Assembly: GCA_003554945.1 (NCBI GenBank)
Contig: PWHN01000021.1
Span: 1-24,110, forward strand
Source of the DNA: a bacterium
GTDB lineage: Bacteria; T1Sed10-126
Direction of reading: 5' to 3'
DNA: 24,110 nucleotides
The number at the start of each line of letters is the position of its first letter. Position 1 is the first letter of the stretch. The notes below the pieces were generated by a model that did not search any database, was not told the DNA's origin, and was given only the letters and a program-made list of their open reading frames with translations. Both the position numbers and the translations under genes were made by a program. Positions 7,531-14,126 of this stretch are shown piece after piece.

Positions 7531-8824
7531 GTTTGAATCACCCTCCTGTCTTGCCGGTTCTTTAAGAGTCCCCGCTTCTAAGTCTTATACCCACCGTGCA
7601 TTAATTGCTGCAGCTCTGCTTGTCGGTGGGCGCGTCCATCACCCTCTGAAAGCTGAGGATACGGTCGCCACCCGGGAGGCTATTAGTGCGTTTGGTGTTA
7701 AAGTCAGTGACACCGGCACAGGTTTTGACATTAAGGCGCCAGCCCGGCCACAACTCACTGCAGATAGAATAAATACCGGTGAAAGTGGCACCCTGCTTCG
7801 TTTTCTGGCCCCGATTTGTTCCGTAATCCCCGGACCCGAAAAAGTTGTTCTTGAAGCGAAAGGAACTTTACTATCCCGTTCTCATGAGGAGCTGGTCAGG
7901 ACTCTGCGGGACAATGGATTTAAAATCGAAGCGACCGGTTCACAGGCTACTGCCCCCTTGACCTGTTTCCCCGGCCAAAAATTACCGCAGTCGCCCCTTA
8001 AATTAACTGCTGAAACCACCAGCCAGCACCTCTCGGGCTGGCTTATTGCGCTCGCTTTTTCGGGCGGCGGAGAAATCGAGCTCGCTGGTGAACCGGTAAG
8101 TGCACCTTATGTGGAGATGACCGCCCGTCTTCTCCGTCGGGCCGGGGTCTCTGTTGAAACTCCTGAACCAAATCACTACCGGGTAACTCCCAATCAACTA
8201 AAACCGCTTGATTACGAAGTGCCCGGCGACTATAGCTCCGCCGCCTTCCATATTATTGGTTCTCTTTTGACGGAAGGTAAGCTTGAACTGCAGGGCCTGG
8301 TCCCCGACGATCCTCAGGCCGACCGCCAAATTATTTCTCTGCTCGCTAACTTTGGTGCCCCGGTTGCCTGGCAGGGTAGTAGTTCCAATTCCTCGCTTGA
8401 AGTGCGCGGCCCGTTTCGTCCCCCTAATTTTCACTACGATGCCGGCGCCTGCCCCGATCTTGTGCCGGTACTTGCAGTATTTGCCGCCTTTGCTTCCGGG
8501 GAAGAGGTAGTTCTTGAAAATATTGCTCATCTAAAAAATAAGGAGAGCGATCGGCTGGCGGCCACCTGTACCGAGTTAAACAAAACTGCTGCCACAGCTC
8601 GGGCCAGTGCTGATAAATTAATAATTAAACCGCCATCAGGAAATTTTTCGGAAGAAAAAATTGTTTTTAATACATACGGCGACCACCGCATAGCTATGGC
8701 TTTTTCTATTTTTGCTCTTGTCCGGGGAAATTGTGAGCTGACCGGTGTCGAGTGCGTTAGCAAGTCTTATCCCAATTTTTACGACCATTTGAAAGAGCTG
8801 GGCGTAAACTTTGACTTGCTCTGA
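7520..8824 (+). CDS. aroA: 3-phosphoshikimate 1-carboxyvinyltransferase (EPSP synthase)
   Basis: 434 residues from ATG 7520, overlapping the end of rnc by 11 bases. It joins phosphoenolpyruvate to shikimate-3-phosphate in aromatic amino-acid synthesis. Visible active-site segments are SLRVPASKSYTHRA (K21, S22, R26), GESGTLLRF (88-95), D313 in CPDLVP, KNKESDR (E342, R345), TYGDHRIAM (D388-R390) and K415. A GTG-free frame continues upstream to 7442, but the family N-terminus fits the ATG at 7520. I see no good ribosome-binding site, so it probably depends on coupling to rnc. aroA in a fatty-acid/rnc operon is uncommon. Confidence 0.94.
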   Translation: MRAKFESPSCLAGSLRVPASKSYTHRALIAAALLVGGRVHHPLKAEDTVATREAISAFGVKVSDTGTGFDIKAPARPQLTADRINTGESGTLLRFLAPICSVIPGPEKVVLEAKGTLLSRSHEELVRTLRDNGFKIEATGSQATAPLTCFPGQKLPQSPLKLTAETTSQHLSGWLIALAFSGGGEIELAGEPVSAPYVEMTARLLRRAGVSVETPEPNHYRVTPNQLKPLDYEVPGDYSSAAFHIIGSLLTEGKLELQGLVPDDPQADRQIISLLANFGAPVAWQGSSSNSSLEVRGPFRPPNFHYDAGACPDLVPVLAVFAAFASGEEVVLENIAHLKNKESDRLAATCTELNKTAATARASADKLIIKPPSGNFSEEKIVFNTYGDHRIAMAFSIFALVRGNCELTGVECVSKSYPNFYDHLKELGVNFDLL

Positions 8825-8864
8825 ATTTATATTACTATTGTACCGAGTTGACTCCCGATCTTTT

Positions 8865-8881
8865 CCCCCCTTAAAGGGGGG
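8865..8881. repeat. CCCCCCTT/AAGGGGGG palindrome
   Basis: CCCCCCTT (8865-8872) and AAGGGGGG (8874-8881) form a perfect inverted repeat 40 bases after aroA. A near-identical copy is at 13934-13950. It may act in termination, but no T-run follows. Confidence 0.6.
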
Positions 8882-8904
8882 GATGAATTCCGGTTCAAGG
8901 CCTG

Positions 8905-8950
8905 CCCTTGAACTTGACGTCATCCCGGCCCCCGAGCCGGGATCCATCTT
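8905..8950 (+). repeat. palindromic repeat of the CGTCAT...ATCCA family
   Basis: The flanks CTTGAACTTGACGTC and CATCTTGA enclose the stem ATCCCGGC/GCCGGGAT (8922-8929 and 8936-8943). The same flanks and stem recur at 13824-13870 in the same direction, and in inverted form near 19711-19750. Confidence 0.8.
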
Positions 8951-8989
8951 GATTTTGACGTGGTTATTCGTTCAAAACACAAGAAGTTG

Positions 8990-9015
8990 TTGCGGGTCAA
9001 GCCCGCAATGACGAC
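8990..9015 (+). repeat. palindromic repeat TTGCGGG/CCCGCAA
   Basis: TTGCGGG (8990-8996) pairs with CCCGCAA (9002-9008) and is followed by TGACGACC, which is the reverse of the CGTCAT-type flank. It is the third repeat in the aroA-lipoprotein gap of 281 bp; nothing else recognisable lies there. Confidence 0.65.
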
Positions 9016-9105
9016 CGATAGAGCAGATCTGCAATGCCGCTGGGGACGTTAAACAAGTAATAAAACCTCATAAAAAGCTCCTCTGTAAAAGGAGATTGAA
9101 AGAAG

Positions 9106-9834
9106 ATGGTTATGATGCTCAAAAAAATGTTTTTTATCCTTTTACCCTGGCTTATTCTGCCCGGTTGTGCAACCACGGGCACCGGTGAGTTTACCAGGCT
9201 GTCAACTGATATCGCCGGCGATGGCCTTGCCATACCACCGGTTCAGGGTATTGGGGCCACAGAAGCAGGTCAGGAACTTCTCGGCCGACTGGACCTATCC
9301 AATTTTCGCAAGCGTTATGGATCTGTTCAATTTATTGCCCGTGATGAGCTTGAAGAGCTTGAGATATCGGAGCTTACGCCGCCACTTTCCCGCCGGCGTC
9401 TCGATCTGTTGCGTGATAGTATCGACTCTGATTTTATGCTGATTGTCTATGTCGACCGTTTTGCCGAGGAGGAGTTTACTACTGAGGGGACCCGGACTCT
9501 TTATCATTATCGCGACCGGCGTGAAGTAAAAGATCTCGAGGATTTTGATGCCAACGGGGATACTCCGCCTGTATATACCCGTTATCGGGACGGTCGCGTA
9601 ATGGTCAGGGAACGTATATATGACGCTGAGGAGGTTCCCTTTGACCGGCCTCGGGTTCGTTCTGTTATTTCTGTCTCCGCTTACCTTTACGATCTGCGGG
9701 CCGGCGATCTCGTCTGGTCTGGAAACAGGGTGGAACGTGCTTCGGGGGATATTGACCGTATTTCTGCTGTTGAACTTTCGCAGACAGTTCAAGCTCGCGT
9801 TGCCCGCCGGCTGTCCGACGCTTTTGCCCCATAG
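9106..9834 (+). CDS. lipoprotein of unknown family
   Basis: 242 residues. A short charged start (MVMMLKK) is followed by a hydrophobic segment ending ILPGC, so C21 is the predicted lipidated cysteine; the Pro before Gly is slightly atypical for a lipobox. The mature part is acidic and arginine-rich, without further membrane segments. The C-terminal third (VISVSAYLYDLRAGDLVWSG) looks like a soluble alternating-strand domain of the sort seen in outer-membrane-associated assembly lipoproteins, but I cannot assign a family. GGAG (9091-9094) is 11 bases before the ATG and could be masked by a nearby CTCCT. nfnA starts 9 bases after the stop. Confidence 0.8.
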   Translation: MVMMLKKMFFILLPWLILPGCATTGTGEFTRLSTDIAGDGLAIPPVQGIGATEAGQELLGRLDLSNFRKRYGSVQFIARDELEELEISELTPPLSRRRLDLLRDSIDSDFMLIVYVDRFAEEEFTTEGTRTLYHYRDRREVKDLEDFDANGDTPPVYTRYRDGRVMVRERIYDAEEVPFDRPRVRSVISVSAYLYDLRAGDLVWSGNRVERASGDIDRISAVELSQTVQARVARRLSDAFAP

Positions 9835-9843
9835 ATAACCATA

Positions 9844-10659
9844 ATGTATCCAATTAAATCATCCCGCCGGTTAGCTCCCGACATCTACCGTCTGGAGGTG
9901 CAGGCCGACCACGTCGCCACCTCCGTCAAACCCGGCCAGTTTGTTGTCCTTCGTCTGGATGAAAAGGGGGAAAGGTTCCCCCTGACAGTGGTTGATGCTG
10001 ACCCTGAATCCGGTTTTATCTTCCTCGTTGTCCAGGCCGCCGGTTATTCCACTAAAAAATTAGTTAACCTCTCCCCCGGGGAGTCTATTCTTGATCTGCT
10101 CGGCCCACTTGGAGAACCTACTAAAATTGCAAAATTTGGACGGGTTGCCTGTCTGGGCGGTGGTGTGGGTACTGCTCTTGTTTATCCAATTGCGAAAGCT
10201 TGTGCCGCCGCCGGAAACGAGGTTGTCTCTTTTATCGGGGCACGCACTGCTAAATTGGTTCTTCTCGAAGATGAACTTGACTCTGTCAGTAATGAACTTG
10301 TCATAACCACCGATGACGGGTCCCGCGGTATACAGGGATATGGCGCCGATGTGCTGGCTCGACGCTTGCAGGCGGGTGAAAGCTTTGATCGGGTCTTTGC
10401 TATTGGACCGGTTCCGATGATGAAATCAGTCTCTGATGTAACTCGACCTGCTGATATTGAAACGATTGTAAGCCTTAACCCGATTATGGTTGATGGAACC
10501 GGTATGTGTGGAGGCTGCCGGGTGACTGTTGACGGCCAGGTAAAGTTTGCCTGTATGGACGGCCCGGAGTTTGACGGGCACGATGTTGATTTTGAAGAGC
10601 TGGCAGCCCGCCAGCAATATTTCAAGGACCATGAAGAGTGTTACCTCCAGAACCTCTAA
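9844..10659 (+). CDS. nfnA: NfnA-type ferredoxin-NADP reductase subunit (PyrK/SudB-like)
   Basis: 271 residues, a ferredoxin-reductase-like FAD/NAD(H) subunit. With NfnB it forms NADH-dependent reduced ferredoxin:NADP oxidoreductase, a cytoplasmic electron-bifurcating complex; homologues are also annotated as sulfide dehydrogenase subunit. The FAD motif RFPLTVV is at 44-50, the nucleotide loop LGGGVGT at 104-110. The C-terminal [2Fe-2S] site shows D217 near C222, C225 and C237 (DGTGMCGGC...KFAC); in characterised NfnA the cluster is held by one Asp and three Cys, which fits. There is no good ribosome-binding site before ATG 9844. PyrK is the main alternative, but no pyrD is nearby and nfnB follows. 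Confidence 0.88.
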   Translation: MYPIKSSRRLAPDIYRLEVQADHVATSVKPGQFVVLRLDEKGERFPLTVVDADPESGFIFLVVQAAGYSTKKLVNLSPGESILDLLGPLGEPTKIAKFGRVACLGGGVGTALVYPIAKACAAAGNEVVSFIGARTAKLVLLEDELDSVSNELVITTDDGSRGIQGYGADVLARRLQAGESFDRVFAIGPVPMMKSVSDVTRPADIETIVSLNPIMVDGTGMCGGCRVTVDGQVKFACMDGPEFDGHDVDFEELAARQQYFKDHEECYLQNL

Positions 10660-10680
10660 CCACAAGATGTACTTTTTTTC

Positions 10681-10712
10681 TGTCATTCCCGCGGAAGCGG
10701 GAATCCAGCGAC
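10681..10712 (+). repeat. palindromic repeat between nfnA and nfnB
   Basis: ATTCCCGC (10685-10692) and GCGGGAAT (10697-10704) with flanks TGTC and CCAGCG. The same palindrome lies in inverted orientation at 4893-4912. It occupies the 116-bp gap between two genes of one complex and may act as an mRNA stability or attenuation hairpin there. Confidence 0.75.
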
Positions 10713-10775
10713 GTTGAATTTTTAGATTCGCACGAAACAGCTATTGCAAATTAATCGAACGGAAGCTTGATAATT

Positions 10776-12152
10776 TTGAATCAGGAAAAACCAGAACGTC
10801 AACGCATCCCCCGGCGCCGGCCGGAAGAACGGGTGGAAGACTTTCAAGAAGTAGCCCGCGGGTATACATCAGAACAGGCCCGCCGCGAAGCTGAACGCTG
10901 TCTTCAGTGCCCCAAACCGCAGTGCGTAGAAGGTTGCCCTGTTCGCGTTGACATCCCCGGTTTTATTAAAAAAATTACTTCTGATGAGCCGCAGGCGGCC
11001 GCCGAAGTAATAAAAATAACAAACGTTCTCCCCGCTATCTGTGGTCGCGTCTGTCCCCAGGAGGACCAGTGTGAAGCTCGCTGTATTCTCGCTGCCAGTG
11101 ATGAACCCATAAATATTGGTGCGCTTGAACGTTATGCCGGTGATCGTGCCCGCAAACAGGAAAAGCCTTCTGGTAATCTCACTAACCCCCCGGTCGCCGT
11201 CGTCGGCGCCGGTCCTGCCGGTTTGACCTGTGCCGCTGACTTGCTTCGCCTTGGTCACCCTGTAACTATATTTGAGGCTTTCCATGAACCCGGTGGTGTG
11301 CTGGTCTATGGAATACCTGAGTTTCGTCTGCCTAAGGAAATTGTCCGTGAAGAAATTCGTCATCTTGAGGATATGGGAGCCAAAATAGAGACAAATGTTC
11401 TTGTTGGACGAACAGTTACTATTGACCAGCTTCTAAACGAACAAAAATTTGCTTCCGTATTTGTTGCGGCAGGAGCCGGGACCCCCTGGTTTTTAGGACT
11501 GCCCGGCGAAAACCTTCCCGGCGTTTATGCTGCCAACGAATTTCTTACCCGTGTTAATCTGATGCGTGCTCACCGGTCCGACTACGCTACCCCTTTGAAA
11601 CTTGGCGATCGGGTAGCCGTAATTGGTGGCGGCAACGTTGCCCTTGACTCTGCCCGCTCTGCTTTACGTGTCGGGGCCTCTGAAGTGTTGTTGCTTTACC
11701 GGCGTGACCGTGAACAGATGCCTGCTCGAAAAATGGAGGTTGAACACGCCGAAGAGGAAGGGGTTGAATTTCATTTTTTAACCAATCCTATTCGTTTCCA
11801 TCCTGATGACCAGGATCACCTGGGTCAGATTGAATGTCTGCAGATGAAGCTTGGCCAGCCCGATGATTCCGGCCGTCCGCGGCCGCTTCCTGTAGAGGAT
11901 AGCAATCATTTTTACGACGTCGATAATGTTATTGTTGCTGTCGGATCCCGTCCTAACCGCATTATTGGTGAGACGACGGAAGACCTCGAGACTAATTCCG
12001 ATAATACGATTGCCGCCGACGAGTCGAGCGGCGCCACCTCGCGGCCCGAGGTTTTCGCCGGCGGCGACGTGGTCACCGGCTCCGCCACCGTTATTGCCGC
12101 CATGGGCGCCGGCCGCCGCGCCGCCCGCTCAATCCATAACTACCTCACCTAA
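10776..12152 (+). CDS. nfnB: NfnB / glutamate synthase small-subunit-like oxidoreductase
   Basis: 458 residues if started at TTG 10776. An upstream in-frame TTG at 10767 lies only one base from GGAAG (10761-10765); the second TTG has a 10-base spacing. The N-terminus carries two [4Fe-4S] sets, C42/C45/C50/C54 and C89/C93/C99/C103. Then come the FAD motif GAGPAG at about 144-149, a second dinucleotide motif VIGGGNVALDSAR for NADPH, and the terminal FAD motif FAGGDVVTGSATVIAAMGAGRRAA. Paired with nfnA it should be the larger Nfn subunit, the one that bears the bifurcating FAD in studied complexes. Annotation as GltD or SudA is the alternative, but no large glutamate synthase subunit is present. 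Confidence 0.9.
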   Translation: MNQEKPERQRIPRRRPEERVEDFQEVARGYTSEQARREAERCLQCPKPQCVEGCPVRVDIPGFIKKITSDEPQAAAEVIKITNVLPAICGRVCPQEDQCEARCILAASDEPINIGALERYAGDRARKQEKPSGNLTNPPVAVVGAGPAGLTCAADLLRLGHPVTIFEAFHEPGGVLVYGIPEFRLPKEIVREEIRHLEDMGAKIETNVLVGRTVTIDQLLNEQKFASVFVAAGAGTPWFLGLPGENLPGVYAANEFLTRVNLMRAHRSDYATPLKLGDRVAVIGGGNVALDSARSALRVGASEVLLLYRRDREQMPARKMEVEHAEEEGVEFHFLTNPIRFHPDDQDHLGQIECLQMKLGQPDDSGRPRPLPVEDSNHFYDVDNVIVAVGSRPNRIIGETTEDLETNSDNTIAADESSGATSRPEVFAGGDVVTGSATVIAAMGAGRRAARSIHNYLT

Positions 12153-12186
12153 AACCAAAACAAGATTGTTTAAAACAGTTATCTGT

Positions 12187-12222
12187 TTATCTGTGATCAT
12201 CCGTGTTTATCCGTGTCCCATA
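12187..12222 (+). repeat. 36-bp dispersed repeat, copy 1
   Basis: Matches 22854-22889 at 33 of 36 bases, including a shared 20-base stretch GTGTTTATCCGTGTCCCATA. Both copies lie just outside a gene end. The motif is internally repetitive (ATCYGTG units). Confidence 0.8.
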
Positions 12223-12249
12223 TACCAGTGAACATGAATTGTGGGTCAA

Positions 12250-12277
12250 GCACGCAGTGGGGGGAGCGTGCGTTTTT
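12250..12277 (+). terminator. possible terminator after nfnB
   Basis: GCACGC (12250-12255) pairs with GCGTGC (12266-12271), followed by GTTTTT. The layout suits a rho-independent terminator. The stem also resembles a decayed form of the GCGGGTCAAGCCCGC palindrome at 8992-9006, so it may be a repeat put to use. Confidence 0.5.
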
Positions 12278-12296
12278 GACCTGCAATAAATTAAAA

Positions 12297-12324
12297 TTGT
12301 TTTTTCCTGCACGTTAGTTATAAT
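12297..12324 (+). promoter_or_regulatory. candidate promoter for a small transcript
   Basis: TTGTTT (12297-12302) and a perfect TATAAT (12319-12324) are 16 bases apart. Transcription would start near 12331, about 25 bases before the AAGGAGG at 12356. Only a sequence match; not shown to be used. Confidence 0.45.
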
Positions 12325-12355
12325 TTGTCTTCCCCCACCAATCCGTTTGCAAATG

Positions 12356-12485
12356 AAGGAGGTGCTTATTATCGGATTTTTAAATTGCCGTCACTATCAC
12401 TGCCACTATTATGCACCGGACCCAGCCGGTTCATCATAAAAACCGGCTGGGGAGAATGAGATAATAAGATACCTCCTTTATTTTT
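12356..12485 (+). ncRNA. nested inverted-repeat locus, candidate small RNA or micro-mRNA
   Basis: The outer arms are AAGGAGGT..TTATTATC (12356-12373) and GATAATAA...ACCTCCTT (12460-12478), with 8+8 matched bases around a small internal loop. The inner hairpin is a perfect 11-bp stem, CCCAGCCGGTT (12421-12431) with AACCGGCTGGG (12441-12451). The 3' arm is followed by TATTTTT. The 5' arm is a perfect Shine-Dalgarno sequence, so folding would hide it. A transposon remnant is a possible alternative reading. Confidence 0.45.
12362..12439 (+). CDS. possible 25-codon micro-ORF, Cys/His/Tyr-rich
   Basis: A frame of 25 codons runs from GTG 12362 to TAA 12437-12439 and contains LNCRHYHCHYYAPDPAGSS. 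The GTG overlaps the Shine-Dalgarno AAGGAGG, so an ATT at 12368 with a 5-base spacing would be the better-placed but rare start. The His/Cys/Tyr cluster could bind metal or be a leader peptide. It lacks the hydrophobic segment of type I toxins. It may equally be a chance frame inside a structured RNA. Confidence 0.2.
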   Translation: MLIIGFLNCRHYHCHYYAPDPAGSS

Positions 12486-12556
12486 GACACATCTGTAACC
12501 ATAACCATGGGGGAGCGCATATAATTTTTTAACCCGGAAATGAGGTGATCTGTTCA

Positions 12557-13690
12557 GTGTGGGATATTGCTGTTGCCGGGGCCGGCCCGGCCGGCTCTTT
12601 TCTCGCCGGTTTGCTGGCCCGCGAAAACTTTTCAGTCCTTCTTCTTGAAAAGGAAACCTTCCCGCGAAACAAATCCTGTGGAGGAGGACTGCCTCCCCAC
12701 GCAACCAAACTACTCGACTCATACAATCTTCCCTGGCGCTCAACTGTAGTTAACTCCGTCGAACAAGCCCACCTCTTTTTTGATTTTAACTCTCCGATTG
12801 AAATAAATCTTTCCGACCACCCTCTACAGCTTGTTACCCGCCGTCAGTTTGATACCGGTCTTGCTTCCTGGGCTGTAGACCAGGGTGCTGAACTTCGGAC
12901 TGGCTCTCCACTTCAGTCTTACAAAATTAATGATAAAGAAATTCAGCTAAATATCTCCGGTACGACGTCGGAAAAATCTCGTTATCTCATCGGCGCCGGC
13001 GGCGCCGCCGGACCTGTAACTCGCCGCCTTAATCCCGAAATCCCACCCCATGCCGGGATGACCGCTTATCTAAAAGTCCCTGACGAAATTTTTGCAGACT
13101 ACGCTGATCGAGTAATTTTTGACGTCCAGCCTGATTACCAGGGCTACGCCTGGATTTTTCCGAAACAAGACCACCTGAATGTGGGGTTGGGGGGATACGA
13201 AACAGAAGGTTTGAAACCCGGGCTTTATCAATATCTGGAAGCCACTTTCGAAAATATTGATTATCGCCTTCAAGACAGCGTTGGCCATCCGCTGCCTTTT
13301 TATTCACCCGGCCGACAGATTGTCGATTCGCCTGTAGCACTGGTGGGTGACGCCGCCGGTCTCGTTGACGGCTTGATAGGGGAAGGTATTTTTTACGCTC
13401 TAAAAAGTGCCGAGCTGTGCGCAAAATCTTTTGCCGCTGGTAGCTCGCCTCTCATACAGTATAAAAAGGAGCTAAAAACTCGGCTGTTGCCCGAGCTTAA
13501 CTGGTCCCGCCGCATTGGTCGCTTCGCTTATCAACATCCCCGTTTAGCTTATGAATTTGGGTTTGAAAATGCTGCGGTCCGGGAATATTTAAAAGATATT
13601 GTTAGCGGTAAATGCAGCTACCGGAACCTGGTAAAACAGTTTTCCCCCCGACTTCCGGTTTCCCTTTCTTTCCCCCGTAGGGAAGATTGA
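12557..13690 (+). CDS. geranylgeranyl reductase family FAD-dependent oxidoreductase
   Basis: 377 residues from GTG 12557. The FAD motif GAGPAG is at 8-13 right after the start, CGGGLPPH at 41-48 matches the family's substrate-side motif, and GDAAGLVDGLIGEGI at 264-278 is the second FAD motif. Family members reduce prenyl double bonds in archaeal-type lipids, chlorophyll or quinone side chains, or act on other substrates; the substrate here is unknown. A GTG at 12545 is in frame but belongs to the GAGGTG Shine-Dalgarno sequence, about 9 bases before GTG 12557. No isoprenoid gene is nearby. It appears to be a single-gene unit between two repeat-rich gaps. Confidence 0.78.
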   Translation: MWDIAVAGAGPAGSFLAGLLARENFSVLLLEKETFPRNKSCGGGLPPHATKLLDSYNLPWRSTVVNSVEQAHLFFDFNSPIEINLSDHPLQLVTRRQFDTGLASWAVDQGAELRTGSPLQSYKINDKEIQLNISGTTSEKSRYLIGAGGAAGPVTRRLNPEIPPHAGMTAYLKVPDEIFADYADRVIFDVQPDYQGYAWIFPKQDHLNVGLGGYETEGLKPGLYQYLEATFENIDYRLQDSVGHPLPFYSPGRQIVDSPVALVGDAAGLVDGLIGEGIFYALKSAELCAKSFAAGSSPLIQYKKELKTRLLPELNWSRRIGRFAYQHPRLAYEFGFENAAVREYLKDIVSGKCSYRNLVKQFSPRLPVSLSFPRRED

Positions 13691-13752
13691 GATGACGACA
13701 AATCCGGGGGGATGAACTTGAAGTCATCCCGGCCCCTGAACCGGAAAACAAC

Positions 13753-13787
13753 AGCTTAAAGCTCAAAGCCAAAAGCTGAAAGCTAAT
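13753..13787 (+). repeat. heptamer array, five AGCTNAA units
   Basis: AGCTTAA, AGCTCAA, AGCCAAA, AGCTGAA and AGCTAAT follow each other with a strict 7-base period. Confidence 0.85.
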
Positions 13788-13823
13788 TCAAATTCATCAA
13801 GTGCTCATAATCTTGTTCATGCT

Positions 13824-13870
13824 CTTGAACTTGACGTCATCCCGGCCTACGAGCCGGGATCCATCTTGAA
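13824..13870 (+). repeat. palindromic repeat of the CGTCAT...ATCCA family
   Basis: Stem ATCCCGGC (13839-13846) with GCCGGGAT (13853-13860), with the same CTTGAACTTGACGTC and CATCTTGA flanks as the copy at 8905-8950. A decayed partial copy lies just upstream at 13709-13745. Confidence 0.8.
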
Positions 13871-13933
13871 CTTGACCTTGATTTTCGGTCTTGCGCATCT
13901 TCGCCTGCTCGCAAGCTCGCCTCTTCGATCTTT

Positions 13934-13950
13934 CCCCCCTTGAAGGGGGG
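13934..13950. repeat. CCCCCCTT/AAGGGGGG palindrome, second copy
   Basis: CCCCCCTT (13934-13941) and AAGGGGGG (13943-13950), matching the copy at 8865-8881. A further G-rich run follows at 13959-13966. Confidence 0.6.
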
Positions 13951-14000
13951 GAGACAAAGGGGGGGGACGGGTTTCGGTTTACGAGTTACTGGTTGAAGCC

Positions 14001-14084
14001 GAAAACTAAAAACTATAAACTGAAAACTGAAAACTGAAAACTGATAACTGAAAACTAAAAACTAGAAACTGAAAACTGAAAACT
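14001..14084 (+). repeat. heptamer array, twelve GAAAACT-like units
   Basis: Twelve 7-base units in perfect register, mostly GAAAACT with variants AAAAACT, ATAAACT, GATAACT and AGAAACT. The array ends 42 bases before the recG start. Shorter pieces of the same pattern occur at about 19903-19922 and 20427-20444. Confidence 0.95.
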
Positions 14085-14126
14085 TGTTCTCATACGACAT
14101 CAAATAAAGAAAGAGGCGCGAGTAAT

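Larger units (their letters stand above)
12153..12556 (+). other. nfnB-flavoprotein gap with a structured locus
   Basis: Contents in order: a 36-bp dispersed repeat (12187-12222), a hairpin with a T-run (12250-12277), a promoter-like pair (12297-12324), a nested inverted repeat enclosing a 25-codon frame (12356-12478), a TTGACA hexamer (12484-12489) and a TATAAT hexamer (12520-12525). The last two are 30 bases apart, too far to form one promoter. Confidence 0.6.
13691..14126. other. repeat-only gap before recG
   Basis: No gene is visible. In order there are a degenerate palindromic repeat (about 13709-13745), five AGCTNAA heptamers (13753-13787), a full palindromic repeat (13824-13870), a CCCCCCTT/AAGGGGGG palindrome (13934-13950), and twelve GAAAACT-type heptamers (14001-14084). 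Confidence 0.8.

Noticed and set aside
8825-9105. tRNA or other structural RNA gene in the palindrome-rich gap
   Set aside because: The inverted repeats are short simple palindromes, with no cloverleaf arrangement or T-loop sequence.
9844-12152. Dihydroorotate dehydrogenase (PyrK) plus glutamate synthase small subunit as unrelated genes
   Set aside because: The adjacent order, the Asp plus three Cys cluster pattern and the absence of pyrD and gltB favour an NfnA/NfnB pair.
12484-12525. TTGACA and TATAAT as one promoter for the flavoprotein gene
   Set aside because: The two hexamers are 30 bases apart, far beyond the usual 16-18. Either may be used alone with a weak partner, but the pair is not a promoter.
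13753-14084. CRISPR array
   Set aside because: The units are 7 bases long without spacers, and no cas gene is present.
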